Virus record (IMG/VR): IMGVR_UViG_3300037193_000497
Location: 1 to 40,374 of that record
Origin: a virus
Strand: one strand, 5' to 3'
Length of the DNA: 40,374 nt
The notes under the pieces are model-generated. The model had not been told where the DNA came from, searched no databases, and was given only the letters and a program-made list of their open reading frames with translations. This document shows positions 5,991-12,485 of the stretch, piece after piece. Position 1 is the first letter of the stretch. Each line of letters begins with the position of its first letter. The translations under genes and the position numbers were made by a program.

Positions 5991-6407
5991 GTAAATAGAG
6001 CCGTTGCCGTAGCCGTTGCCGTTGCCGTAGCCGTTGCCGTAGCCGTCGCCGTAGCCGTCGCCGTAGCCGTCGCCGTAGCCGTTGCCGTTGCCGTCGCCGT
6101 CGCCGTCGCCGTAGCCGTCGCCGTAGCCGTTGCCGTCGCCGTCGCCGTAGCCGTAGCCGTTGCCGTTGCCGTAGCCGTCGCCGTTGCCGTTGCCGTTGCC
6201 GTAGCCGTCGCCGTAGCCGTCGCCGTAGCCGTTGCCGTCGCCGTCGCCGTTCAACTGCAAATATTTTGGATCAGCACCGGCCTCTAGCACATCCTTAATT
6301 GATACTGCTGTTTGGCCTTCAAAGTTTTCTCTGTAAAACTCCATCACACCATCAACACAGGCTCCATTATGGACGACCTCGTTAACAGTGATTAGGCGTT
6401 GTTCCAT
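5985..6407 (-). CDS. Protein with long Gly-X (X = Asp/Asn/Tyr) repeat tail
   Basis: Protein of 140 aa. Residues 1-53 form an ordinary domain (VNEVVHNGACVDGVMEFYRE, then IKDVLEAGADPKYLQLN). The rest is about 41 Gly-X dipeptides with X limited to Asp, Asn or Tyr, ending GSIYG. Short N-terminal domains with such Gly-rich tails occur in other phage proteins, with unknown function. The tail is encoded by an almost perfect hexamer repeat and could change length by slippage. The start overlaps the 90-aa gene upstream by 16 bp, and its stop is buried in a terminator stem. Confidence 0.75.
   Translation of the reverse strand: MEQRLITVNEVVHNGACVDGVMEFYRENFEGQTAVSIKDVLEAGADPKYLQLNGDGDGNGYGDGYGDGYGNGNGNGDGYGNGNGYGYGDGDGNGYGDGYGDGDGDGNGNGYGDGYGDGYGDGYGNGYGNGNGYGNGSIYG
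6000..6248 (-). repeat. GGCNAC hexanucleotide repeat array
   Basis: About 41 tandem copies of GGCNAC on the coding strand. The Gly codon is always GGC and the second codon is always NAC, with N being G, A or T and no C, so only one position in six varies. The array is wholly within the glycine-rich gene and in frame. Confidence 0.95.
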
Positions 6408-6664
6408 TTCTCAGCGGCTTTATCGGTAACAGAGAATACCGCAGTAATGTCGTGCATAACATCAACATCAGCGGCAGCGCCGATCTTTGACGACTTTGTT
6501 GGGCCATCGCTGGCAAGCTCCATAACTCCTTTTGTCGTACCGAAGTAAATAGCCATGCGGCAATTCTTCAGATTTGTGAGGATTGGCTGAGTAAGATCTG
6601 TTGCGTCTTCGACCTGGGCGAAGAACACTCCGCGATGCTTGGTAGTAATCAAAACATTTTTCAT
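6392..6664 (-). CDS. Hypothetical phage protein, DUF6948-like
   Basis: Protein of 90 aa: an N-terminal beta hairpin (NVLITTKHRGVFFAQVED), a central RMAIYFGTTKGVMELASDGP and a C-terminal VDVMHDITAVFSVTDKA. The order of a short strand pair, an aromatic arginine-containing stretch and a closing hydrophobic strand recalls the phage DUF6948 group; this is a memory-based match and uncertain. It overlaps the glycine-rich gene, suggesting the two are made together. Confidence 0.6.
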   Translation of the reverse strand: MKNVLITTKHRGVFFAQVEDATDLTQPILTNLKNCRMAIYFGTTKGVMELASDGPTKSSKIGAAADVDVMHDITAVFSVTDKAAEKWNNA

Positions 6665-6698
6665 TTGTATATTTGGTTTTTAAATGTGTCATTCTGAA

Positions 6699-6728
6699 AG
6701 CCGGTGTTTGGTAGCATCGGCTTTTTTA
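6699..6728 (+). terminator. Hairpin with T-run, possibly bidirectional
   Basis: AGCCGGTG and CATCGGCT form an 8-bp stem (one G-T pair) with an 8-nt loop and TTTTTT on the plus strand. No plus-strand gene lies to the left, so it may instead shield the minus operon from antisense transcription or act with the hairpin at 6746-6774 as a paired barrier. Confidence 0.5.
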
Positions 6729-6745
6729 TCTTTAAAAATCTGGCA

Positions 6746-6774
6746 GCAGAACCGACAGTCTTACAAGGTTCTGC
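6746..6774 (-). terminator. Perfect 8-bp hairpin after the GIY-YIG gene
   Basis: GCAGAACC and GGTTCTGC are perfectly complementary with a 13-nt loop. On the minus strand a T-run follows about ten bases later, so termination after the GIY-YIG gene is plausible but weaker than for the other terminators listed. The 228 bp between 6665 and 6892 hold this and the preceding hairpin but no convincing gene. Confidence 0.45.
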
Positions 6775-6892
6775 GTGGCATCGGATCGTAACTACTTCGA
6801 ACTAACTTTACTCCATTCATTCAAGGGCTTCAGTGTTCTTTTCATCCCCGAGTTGTTTTCGCTCACTCAGTTCGCCGCCAGATGTTTGTCTT

Positions 6893-7201
6893 TTAAACAA
6901 GCTCCTTAAACCTATGATAATGGTGTCTATTCTCAATAGGCTTAAATATCCTTATTAATCTTTTTTCATAATCAGAAACTATTTCATAGTCGCATTCAAT
7001 GAACCTAAAAGAATCAAACCAACGACTATGGCAAAGGCTCGATTTATGGTTAGTGATACGACTTCTTAGGTTATGAGTCATACCTATGTAAACAACAACT
7101 CCTTTTTTAAGCAAAAAATATACACAGCAAATCATGTGATCCGTATTAAGAACATCATTCACTTTATGACGACGGACTTTAAAGTATTTATTAGGCTTCA
7201 T
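6893..7201 (-). CDS. GIY-YIG nuclease
   Basis: Protein of 102 aa with a single GIY-YIG domain. VYFLLKKGVVVYIGMTHNL at residues about 27-45 holds the paired tyrosines (V-Y-F and V-Y-I-G), followed by a conserved Arg in LRSRITNHK, and a Glu later in SDYEKRLIRIF that fits the metal-binding residue. Free-standing GIY-YIG genes in phages usually act as homing endonucleases or help degrade DNA; which applies is unknown. It is joined by ATGA overlap to the excisionase-like gene upstream. Confidence 0.85.
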   Translation of the reverse strand: MKPNKYFKVRRHKVNDVLNTDHMICCVYFLLKKGVVVYIGMTHNLRSRITNHKSSLCHSRWFDSFRFIECDYEIVSDYEKRLIRIFKPIENRHHYHRFKELV

Positions 7202-7350
7202 TTCAAATCAACCTTAACAAAAGTTACACCATCAATTATAACGGTCGGAAGCTTACCCTCATTAATAAGCTGGTAAATCCTTGACCTGTTACGTTTTACG
7301 CGGTTTGCGTAGTTCTGAACCGTTTTTAGCTGTTCTATTTCGACTTTCAT
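7198..7350 (-). CDS. Excisionase-like HTH protein, 50 aa
   Basis: A 50-aa protein: TVQNYANRVKRNRSRIYQLI followed by NEGKLPTVIIDGVTFVKVD. This is the winged-helix pattern of the MerR/HTH_17 excisionase family, a helix-turn-helix followed by a beta wing containing G-x-L-P and G-x-x-F-V. It is the first gene of the leftward operon, divergent from the early operon, where repressor or excisionase-type regulators commonly sit. No integrase is visible, so a transcriptional role is at least as likely as excision. Confidence 0.7.
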   Translation of the reverse strand: MKVEIEQLKTVQNYANRVKRNRSRIYQLINEGKLPTVIIDGVTFVKVDLK

Positions 7351-7354
7351 GTAA

Positions 7355-7386
7355 CAAATGTGCAGGACAGGTTTCTAATTTCCAAA
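7355..7386 (-). promoter_or_regulatory. Probable leftward promoter
   Basis: On the minus strand TTTG, 20 nt, CACATTTG: one mismatch to TAnnTTTG. It lies only about four bases before the ATG of the HTH gene, so the transcript would be nearly leaderless. Confidence 0.5.
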
Positions 7387-7428
7387 TGAAAGCACAAAAA
7401 ATAATTAAAATAATTTCTCGCTAAACAC

Positions 7429-7459
7429 TTGCGTACTAGACAAACGTCTATTACCTTTG
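7429..7459 (+). promoter_or_regulatory. Rightward early promoter
   Basis: TTG, 20 nt, TACCTTTG: an exact match to the Bacteroidota TTG-N-TAnnTTTG promoter. It lies 21 bases before the ATG at 7481 and would drive the whole plus-strand operon. It also rules out the TTG at 7457 as a start codon, because that triplet lies within the -7 element. Confidence 0.8.
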
Positions 7460-7480
7460 ACATATCAAACATCGAATCAC

Positions 7481-7675
7481 ATGGAAAACACAGCAAAGCC
7501 TAACAAGGAACTCAAAACTGGCAGGGAGTTTATTAATATGAAATACTCAGACCTATCACAATCTCAAAAAGCTCAGGCTAACATTAGGCGTGCGAAGCTT
7601 GGCATCTCAGAAGAAGAGGTTAGATGTTATACAGTGTACACAGATAATGGAGAAATAAAATCAGTAATGATATGA
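7481..7675 (+). CDS. Hypothetical protein, first gene of early operon
   Basis: Protein of 64 aa beginning MENTAKPNKELKTGREFINM, then a helical SQSQKAQANIRRAKLGISEE and a short beta end. No family recognised. The ATG at 7481 is chosen because it lies a short distance downstream of the early promoter. Its stop overlaps the start of the next gene. The N-terminal MENTAKP resembles MSNTAKP of that neighbour, which may reflect a shared translation-initiation region. Confidence 0.65.
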   Translation: MENTAKPNKELKTGREFINMKYSDLSQSQKAQANIRRAKLGISEEEVRCYTVYTDNGEIKSVMI

Positions 7676-7899
7676 GTAACACAGCAAAGCCCGTAGTAGA
7701 AGTAATAGTAGAGAAGAACGCCGCTCAAGTCGGTAATGACATTAGAAATTTTGTCGTGGCAGAAAGCGGATGGGATCTTGGCGATCCATCAGGCATTGGC
7801 TCTACGCTGGAAGAGGCTATCGAGGATTTCAAAGATAGTTGGATGTTTAAGCTAAATCAAGAAATCGAAGTGAAGGTAATCGAAACCAAAATAGTCTAA
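7672..7899 (+). CDS. Small protein with HicB-like motif
   Basis: Protein of 75 aa. GIGSTLEEAIEDFKDSWMFK near residue 41 matches the G-x-G-x-T-x-x-EA pattern at the end of HicB-type antitoxin partial RNase-H folds. The N-terminal strand (VEVIVEKNAAQVG) would fit the first strand. No HicA toxin or DNA-binding tail is present, so it is more likely a stand-alone HicB-like phage protein than a toxin-antitoxin pair. Confidence 0.6.
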   Translation: MSNTAKPVVEVIVEKNAAQVGNDIRNFVVAESGWDLGDPSGIGSTLEEAIEDFKDSWMFKLNQEIEVKVIETKIV

Positions 7900-7920
7900 C
7901 GAAATTAAATACTGAGAGAT

Positions 7921-8136
7921 ATGAGCTACGATCCAACCCTTTCAAGGCCCTATCACAGAAAGCGTGATTACATCAGTGGAATAAAAGAAGGGGTTTCATT
8001 TGAGATCATCGAGACACAAATTGGCGAAGTCGATGTTTATATTAATGCAGACTTCGGACGTGGCAAGGTTCTCGATTTTCTTTACGAAGAATTGAAGCCT
8101 TATGCATTAAACACAATACATAAACTAACAAAATAA
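7921..8136 (+). CDS. Hypothetical protein, 71 aa
   Basis: A soluble alpha/beta protein: basic N-terminus (RPYHRKRDYISG), a beta stretch VSFEIIETQIGEVDVYINAD and a helical end. I do not recognise it. It is packed 21 bases after the previous gene and four bases before the next. Confidence 0.6.
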   Translation: MSYDPTLSRPYHRKRDYISGIKEGVSFEIIETQIGEVDVYINADFGRGKVLDFLYEELKPYALNTIHKLTK

Positions 8137-8139
8137 AGT

Positions 8140-8505
8140 ATGACCGCAAAATTTATCGAGGACAGGGGATACACGGATAGCGACATGGAAATTAAGCTAA
8201 CCAGAAATTTCGAAAAGGTAAATGAGCACTTCGGCATTCTATTGATTAGCAAAGATGAACCATTGTACCAAAAGCGTTTGGTTGAGGCTATCTTAAACTT
8301 GAACGCATCAGTTCTTCAAGGCTCAATAAGCAAAGAATCTAGTCAGCTTCATGCCGATCATATGTGGGCAATTAAATTAATTGGTAGCTTCTGCGGCTAT
8401 TACATTGGGTGTACCTCATGGGAGGTAAATAAAATTAAGGACTTTGATAAACTGGAGCTAACTACACGACTTAAAAAAATAATTGATCACATCGAAAGAT
8501 CTTAA
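8140..8505 (+). CDS. Hypothetical helical protein, 121 aa
   Basis: A mainly helical protein with two Cys (SFCGYYIGCTSWEV) near the C-terminus and no other motif. It has no signal peptide or clear membrane segment. Family unknown; position in the early operon suggests a host-takeover or DNA-metabolism accessory role only by context. Confidence 0.6.
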   Translation: MTAKFIEDRGYTDSDMEIKLTRNFEKVNEHFGILLISKDEPLYQKRLVEAILNLNASVLQGSISKESSQLHADHMWAIKLIGSFCGYYIGCTSWEVNKIKDFDKLELTTRLKKIIDHIERS

Positions 8506-8517
8506 AATACAAGAATC

Positions 8518-8631
8518 ATGACCTTCGACCACAAGAGAGAGAAATACGTTTTCTACGCCTTTGTTTTTATGTGCGTGGTGTTCTGCGCTATTGCTGGATA
8601 TGGATTAATATTAGCTTTTAAACCCTATTGA
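8518..8631 (+). CDS. Single-pass membrane peptide, 37 aa
   Basis: Begins MTFDHKREKYVFYAF and continues with a roughly 20-residue hydrophobic segment containing two Cys (MCVVFCAIAGYGLILAF). The charged N-terminus would face the cytoplasm. It is one of several tiny membrane proteins in this phage. It is supported by close packing, with only 12 bases before it and three after it. Confidence 0.55.
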   Translation: MTFDHKREKYVFYAFVFMCVVFCAIAGYGLILAFKPY

Positions 8632-8633
8632 AC

Positions 8634-8885
8634 ATGATAATTATTGAGAGAGTTAACACTCAAGTTCGCGTTAAGATCGAGAACGGACCGCTTGGGCATT
8701 GGTATGCGTTTTCGTTTGAATGTAACGACGACTGTTACGCGGATCTACTCAGGCAGCACTTTCAATCTGCTCTCTGGAATCGTATAGAAGCAATTCGAAA
8801 GCAAGAGTACGAAGAAGGCTATAAAGCAGGTAGGTCAAAGAAGGAAAAGAAAAAGTATTTTTATACATCAATGAAACTATCATGA
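8634..8885 (+). CDS. Hypothetical protein, 83 aa
   Basis: N-terminal beta segment (IIIERVNTQVRVKIENGPLG), aromatic centre HWYAFSFEC and a long basic helix ending in KKEKKKYFY. The ATG at 8634 is preferred over a TTG six bases upstream, which lies inside the previous gene. The YEEGYKAGRSKK stretch is a common helical tail in small phage proteins. Function unknown. Confidence 0.6.
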   Translation: MIIIERVNTQVRVKIENGPLGHWYAFSFECNDDCYADLLRQHFQSALWNRIEAIRKQEYEEGYKAGRSKKEKKKYFYTSMKLS

Positions 8886-9058
8886 ACCAGCTCTATTTTC
8901 TACCCATCGGAAACGCTATCTACTGGTCTACGGACATTATTGAGATCATTAACTTTGCAGCCCACTACGGAGAACACGGCAACATAGAAGAGGGAGCAAT
9001 AGTATCTTTTAAGATACCCAATGTTATCTGCATACACAAATTTAGCGTCACAAAGTAA
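8882..9058 (+). CDS. Hypothetical protein, 58 aa
   Basis: A 58-aa protein beginning MNQLYFLPIGNAIYWSTDII and containing EEGAIVSFKIPNVICIHKF. It appears to be a small beta-rich fold. It is coupled to the previous gene by an ATGA overlap, which is the main support. Confidence 0.55.
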   Translation: MNQLYFLPIGNAIYWSTDIIEIINFAAHYGEHGNIEEGAIVSFKIPNVICIHKFSVTK

Positions 9059-9069
9059 TTGAGAAAGAT

Positions 9070-9414
9070 ATGAACACAAACGAACAGAAACACACGCCAA
9101 CGCCTTGGGAATCAGAGGTTCTTTCAGATGGATATACAATAGCTATTTCTAAAAATGGAATCGATTGGTGCATTGCCACTTTGCATTGTGCGCCAATGAG
9201 TGAAGAAACCAAAGCCAACGCCGATCTTATCGTCCGGGCTGTTAACAATTTCGAACCCATGCAGGCCAGAATCCAAGAGCTGGAAGAGGCCTTGAAAAAG
9301 GTGTGCAATGAATCACGAAGGTTCGCTGTATACGCAGATCTGCCGAGGGAAGACTTTTCAGGCAGCGAAACTTACAAGGCTGAACAACTTCTCCAATCAT
9401 CAAAGCAACTCTGA
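9070..9414 (+). CDS. Conserved phage protein (HTPTPWE family)
   Basis: Protein of 114 aa opening with KHTPTPWESEV and carrying ANADLIVRAVNNFEPM at residues 47-62. The combination of an N-terminal H-TP-TPW and a central A-N-A-x-x-I-V-x-A-V-N is a widespread small phage family of unknown function found in early operons. A coiled-coil segment (ARIQELEEALKKV) follows. Confidence 0.7.
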   Translation: MNTNEQKHTPTPWESEVLSDGYTIAISKNGIDWCIATLHCAPMSEETKANADLIVRAVNNFEPMQARIQELEEALKKVCNESRRFAVYADLPREDFSGSETYKAEQLLQSSKQL

Positions 9415-9420
9415 CAACAT

Positions 9421-9744
9421 ATGGAAACAAATGAATTTTTGTTAAAAAGGTCGTATAGATATTATCCTCAAAAATATGAATATCCTTACGAGTGGTCAGC
9501 TTTATATGAGCATAGACTTACCGACTTTGAAACTAACGCAGTTTGCCAGACTAATAACCGTCTTTGTATACATGTTCACGAGTATAAGTTTATTGATCAA
9601 CCATTACGATACACAGTGGAGATAGTTGCCGAACGAAAAAATTTATGGTGGACATTGAATTGTTACTCTATGGATCAGTCTACACTCGAAAATCAAATTG
9701 AATTCATTGAAAATACGTTGATTAAAATTTTTAACACAATTTAA
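9421..9744 (+). CDS. Hypothetical protein, 107 aa
   Basis: Aromatic-rich protein (SYRYYPQKYEYPYEWSALYE) with a beta-strand centre and a closing helix EFIENTLIKIF. AT content looks higher than in its neighbours, judged by eye from the codons. I do not recognise a family. Confidence 0.55.
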   Translation: METNEFLLKRSYRYYPQKYEYPYEWSALYEHRLTDFETNAVCQTNNRLCIHVHEYKFIDQPLRYTVEIVAERKNLWWTLNCYSMDQSTLENQIEFIENTLIKIFNTI

Positions 9745-9774
9745 TCACTCTCTGACAACAGAAACAAACAACTC

Positions 9775-9960
9775 ATGAGCAGACCAGTTTATTTAGGCGA
9801 CGGTGTTTATGTGCACACCAACAATGGTAACGTAGTTCTAACGACGGGACACCATGAAATACTGAAGTCGGAAAACGTGATTTATCTTGACCATAACACA
9901 CTTAGTAAATTTCTCGAATACTTGAAGGAACTAGATGAATTGACAGAAACAAACAACTAA
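9775..9960 (+). CDS. Conserved small phage protein, 61 aa
   Basis: VYLGDGVYVHTNNGNVVLTT followed by a helix after VIYLDHNTLSKFLEYLK. The pattern of YLGDGVYV, then V-L-x-T-G, then I-Y-L and a closing helix is recurrent in small phage proteins of unknown function. It is probably a small alpha/beta fold. Confidence 0.65.
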   Translation: MSRPVYLGDGVYVHTNNGNVVLTTGHHEILKSENVIYLDHNTLSKFLEYLKELDELTETNN

Positions 9961-9985
9961 CTAAAACCAAAATCCGCAATACGGT

Positions 9986-10384
9986 ATGGAAACTAAAAAA
10001 AGCAAAGTAACAACAATTGAGAAACGGGATCAAAAGGATGGCTACGGCAACACGTCTTTTGTGGTCTCGTTTGAGAACGGTGATAAAGGTTGGTATACTT
10101 CAAAGAACGAAGACCAAACCAAGTTTGTAGCTGGCAAGCAAGCGGAGTACATCATTGAAGAAAAGCAAGGCGCTAAAGCTAAGTACTTCAAGATAACTAT
10201 CCCCCAGAAAGAAAACAACTTTGGCAGCGGTGGCTTTCAGAAAAAATCTGCTGATCCTAAGGTGCAGATCATTTCATTTGCCGCAAGCTATACAAAGGAT
10301 CTAATCTGTGCAGGTAAGGCCACCCCTGAATCATTCGAATTTACATTTGATAAGATATACAACAAAATGATTTCAAAGTTATGA
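9986..10384 (+). CDS. Putative OB-fold nucleic-acid-binding protein
   Basis: Protein of 132 aa. Residues 7-72 alternate strands and glycine turns (VTTIEKRDQKDGYGNTSFVV, then GDKGWYTSK, then GKQAEYIIEEKQGAKAKYFK), which suggests a five-strand OB-type barrel like those of single-stranded-DNA-binding proteins. A flexible Gly/Lys stretch follows and then a C-terminal helical domain. The next genes are conserved in phage replication regions, so SSB-like activity is the best guess. The stop overlaps the next start. Confidence 0.5.
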   Translation: METKKSKVTTIEKRDQKDGYGNTSFVVSFENGDKGWYTSKNEDQTKFVAGKQAEYIIEEKQGAKAKYFKITIPQKENNFGSGGFQKKSADPKVQIISFAASYTKDLICAGKATPESFEFTFDKIYNKMISKL

Positions 10385-10872
10385 ATTCTGAAGCCCCGTC
10401 TAATCCAGTAAGCCTCCTACGTTTGGGGGCTTCTACTTCCCTTCAAACTAAAGTACTTTCACAGCGGATAATAGAGGCTGTTGATAATGGTGATATTTCC
10501 GCGCTGGAAGTGATTGCTTTATTGAAAGCATGGGAAACCGCTTCTGAGATAATTAAGCCTGCAATACGCGCTAAAGCGGTCGTAGAGGCTGAACAACACC
10601 CACAAGGTAAACTAACGCTATACGGTAACCAAATTGAAACGGTTGAGGCTGGAACTAAGTACGATTATGCCGCGAGTAAAGATCCTATCTGGCCACAACT
10701 GGATGCCATTGCTAATACAGCAATTGAAAGACGTAAAGAGCGTGAAGCCTTTCTGAGGACAATAAAACCGGGCGACATTACAACCGCTGTTGATCCTGAA
10801 TCAGGCGAAGAAGTGCGATTAGTTCCGCCACCTAAAACAAGTACCACGACTGTAAAGGTAACCTTAAAATAG
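10381..10872 (+). CDS. Conserved phage protein of the replication/recombination region
   Basis: Protein of 163 aa: an N-terminal helical domain with Ala-rich helices (IIEAVDNGDISALEVIALLK), then an AGTKYDYAASKDPIWPQLDA element and a basic helix ERRKEREAFLRTIKP. It ends in a Ser/Thr-rich VTLK tail. I recognise the layout from Bacteroidota prophage proteins, but no function is established. It is coupled by ATGA to the OB-fold-like gene. Confidence 0.55.
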   Translation: MNSEAPSNPVSLLRLGASTSLQTKVLSQRIIEAVDNGDISALEVIALLKAWETASEIIKPAIRAKAVVEAEQHPQGKLTLYGNQIETVEAGTKYDYAASKDPIWPQLDAIANTAIERRKEREAFLRTIKPGDITTAVDPESGEEVRLVPPPKTSTTTVKVTLK

Positions 10873-10873
10873 C

Positions 10874-11227
10874 ATGAAAGGATTACTCATTGCCGCGCAG
10901 GTAGAAAATTTATCTACTCGCAAGGATCACACCATCAAAATAACTCTCGGCGCTCAAGAGCTTTCGCCGGCCATCGGCAGTCAATTGCTGTCACTCATGA
11001 ACCAGGTTTGTAGCGTCTACATTTCGCCGTCGGAAATTGACGGCAAGGAGATAAAACAAATCGATTCACTTGAGCCTGACATGCCCAGCAAGTCACCGAG
11101 TCAAAGAATGCGCAACGTACTGTATATTTTATACACTCAGGGTAACGAAGGATTCAAAGAATTCGATTCCTATTACCGCCACAAAATGGAGAACTTTATT
11201 GATGAACTAAAGAAAAACATTCAGTAA
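10874..11227 (+). CDS. Conserved phage protein, 117 aa
   Basis: KDHTIKITLGAQELSPAIGS at about residues 18-37 forms a strand-helix unit, followed by a Cys-containing strand (VCSVYISPSEI) and a C-terminal helical half (SQRMRNVLYILY, EFDSYYRHKMENF). It occurs directly after the previous conserved gene, and the pair probably forms one functional unit. No enzymatic motif is visible. Confidence 0.55.
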   Translation: MKGLLIAAQVENLSTRKDHTIKITLGAQELSPAIGSQLLSLMNQVCSVYISPSEIDGKEIKQIDSLEPDMPSKSPSQRMRNVLYILYTQGNEGFKEFDSYYRHKMENFIDELKKNIQ

Positions 11228-11234
11228 ATTACTA

Positions 11235-11867
11235 ATGAATAAAAGTACCCACGACAAAGTCTTCGACAAGAGCAGGGTTCACAAATGGAATGGAGACAAA
11301 TGCACTCTTTGTGGCATAGAGAAGAAGGCAAAACGTATTCCAATCAGGAACGGCACCACAGACGTATATTCCTATGATAATTTCAAGACATTTCGACTTT
11401 ATGCGGGTCAATGTGATTTAAAGAAATACATAGAAAGCATGGTAATGCCTGAACCAAACACAGGTTGTTGGTTTTGGATGGGTTTTGTTACGAGTCACGG
11501 CTACGGTAAGATTGTATTCAACGGCAGAAAGGTCGCGGCACACAGAATATCCTACGCTGTTCACAAGGGCAAAATAAAAGATGGCGCTGTAATTTGTCAT
11601 AAGTGCGATGTTCCTGGTTGTGTAAACCCAGATCATTTGTTTTTAGGTACACAAAAAGACAATGTTCATGACATGATCAGAAAGGGTAGAGCCAAATTCC
11701 CGATTGTAAATAAAGGTGAGGCCTCGCACTTGGCTAAGGTTTCGGCCGATACAGTGCTAAAAATAAGGGCATCAAACCTTTCAAACGTGGAAGCATCGGA
11801 GTTTTTCGGTCTACCTTATCACTTGGTGTATCAGATAAGAAAAAGGATATCATGGAAACATATATAA
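11235..11867 (+). CDS. HNH homing endonuclease (HNH_3 type)
   Basis: Protein of 210 aa. CTLCG near residue 22 is an extra zinc knuckle. The HNH_3 core runs from GCWFWMGFVTSHGYGKI through AAHRISYAVHKG to ICHKCDVPGCVNPDHLFLGT with its Cys/His metal ligands. The C-terminus has a small helix-turn-helix (NVEASEFFGLPYHLVYQIRK) ending in SWKHI, the same ending as the minus-strand NUMOD4-HNH protein at 20675-21157. Such enzymes spread their own gene between related phages. Its insertion between small operon genes fits a mobile intron-less endonuclease. Confidence 0.88.
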   Translation: MNKSTHDKVFDKSRVHKWNGDKCTLCGIEKKAKRIPIRNGTTDVYSYDNFKTFRLYAGQCDLKKYIESMVMPEPNTGCWFWMGFVTSHGYGKIVFNGRKVAAHRISYAVHKGKIKDGAVICHKCDVPGCVNPDHLFLGTQKDNVHDMIRKGRAKFPIVNKGEASHLAKVSADTVLKIRASNLSNVEASEFFGLPYHLVYQIRKRISWKHI

Positions 11868-11883
11868 TTTACCGGTTACGCAA

Positions 11884-12018
11884 ATGAAACTACACCCCTA
11901 CAAAGAGAACACCGAAATCATTTGGAGCAGGAAGATGATGGCATTTGGCTGGTGCTTACTGGCCGGTTTCATTATCGCTGTGTTTATAGTCACTGGATGT
12001 TATTACTTATTTGGTTAA
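11884..12018 (+). CDS. Single-pass membrane peptide, 44 aa
   Basis: Hydrophilic N-terminus (MKLHPYKENTEIIWSRKM) followed by a hydrophobic segment FGWCLLAGFIIAVFIVTG. Probably anchored in the inner membrane with its N-terminus in the cytoplasm. Function unknown. Confidence 0.55.
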   Translation: MKLHPYKENTEIIWSRKMMAFGWCLLAGFIIAVFIVTGCYYLFG

Positions 12019-12033
12019 AAAAATATTTACAAA

Positions 12034-12312
12034 ATGAAGTTCAAACCTGGACAGAAAGTAGTATGCATTCACAAGGGTGATTGGCGAGGCTTAATTTACG
12101 GATCAATAGACAACGGTTTCAAGCCAAAATTCAACGAGGAGGTAACTATACATGGGTACGGAAAATTAAATGGCTTAACCGGTGTATCATTGATTGAATA
12201 TCCCATAAATTCTTACGGATCGCCACAAATGTTTTTAGAAAAATGGTTTGTACCCTTAATGGACATATCCGAGCTTACCGAAATACTCAACCATGAACCA
12301 GAACACGCTTAA
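12034..12312 (+). CDS. Conserved phage protein, 92 aa
   Basis: Starts MKFKPGQKVVCIHKGDWRGL and ends with KWFVPLMDISELTEILNHEP. The pairing of an N-terminal F-x-x-GQ-x-V-V-C-I strand, a central EEVTIHGYG and the closing F-x-PL-x-DI-x-ELTEIL is common among small Bacteroidota phage proteins of unknown function. Probably an SH3-like barrel with a helical tail. Confidence 0.65.
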   Translation: MKFKPGQKVVCIHKGDWRGLIYGSIDNGFKPKFNEEVTIHGYGKLNGLTGVSLIEYPINSYGSPQMFLEKWFVPLMDISELTEILNHEPEHA

Positions 12313-12347
12313 CAACCATTCGATAAATCACTAAACCCAATTACTTT

Positions 12348-12485
12348 ATGGAAAACTACGACAGAGAAGAAGAAGAATTTAATGTGCCTATTAAACTCAC
12401 GGTGTTTCAGAAGATCATTTACTTCCTCGGCACTCTCGGGTTCTGCGGTTGGGTCTGGTTTGTTATCTGGCATCTTGTACACTAA
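12348..12485 (+). CDS. Single-pass membrane peptide, 45 aa
   Basis: An acidic N-terminus (MENYDREEEEFNVPIK) precedes a hydrophobic segment from IIYFLGTLGFCGWVWFVIWH. Predicted membrane peptide, the third in this operon. Its TAA overlaps the ATG of the next gene (TAATG). Confidence 0.55.
   Translation: MENYDREEEEFNVPIKLTVFQKIIYFLGTLGFCGWVWFVIWHLVH

Noticed and set aside
6000-6248. Repeat array considered as CRISPR or as the variable region of a diversity-generating retroelement
   Set aside because: There are no spacers, and variation is only at the first base of every second codon. No reverse transcriptase or template repeat exists in the window, and the second adenine of each NAC codon is never altered.
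6780-6892. Short minus-strand frames (17 and about 27 codons) after the GIY-YIG gene
   Set aside because: One lacks an ATG and the other is only 17 codons with no overlap to neighbours; the interval is better described as an untranslated region with hairpins.
7672-7899. HicAB toxin-antitoxin pair
   Set aside because: Only a HicB-like turn is visible. The neighbouring 64-aa protein has no HicA dsRNA-binding pattern with its catalytic His.
12141-12155. Similarity of GGTAACTATAC to the IS inverted repeat
   Set aside because: Only the first ten bases match, it lies within an intact coding gene, and no partner end or duplication is present.
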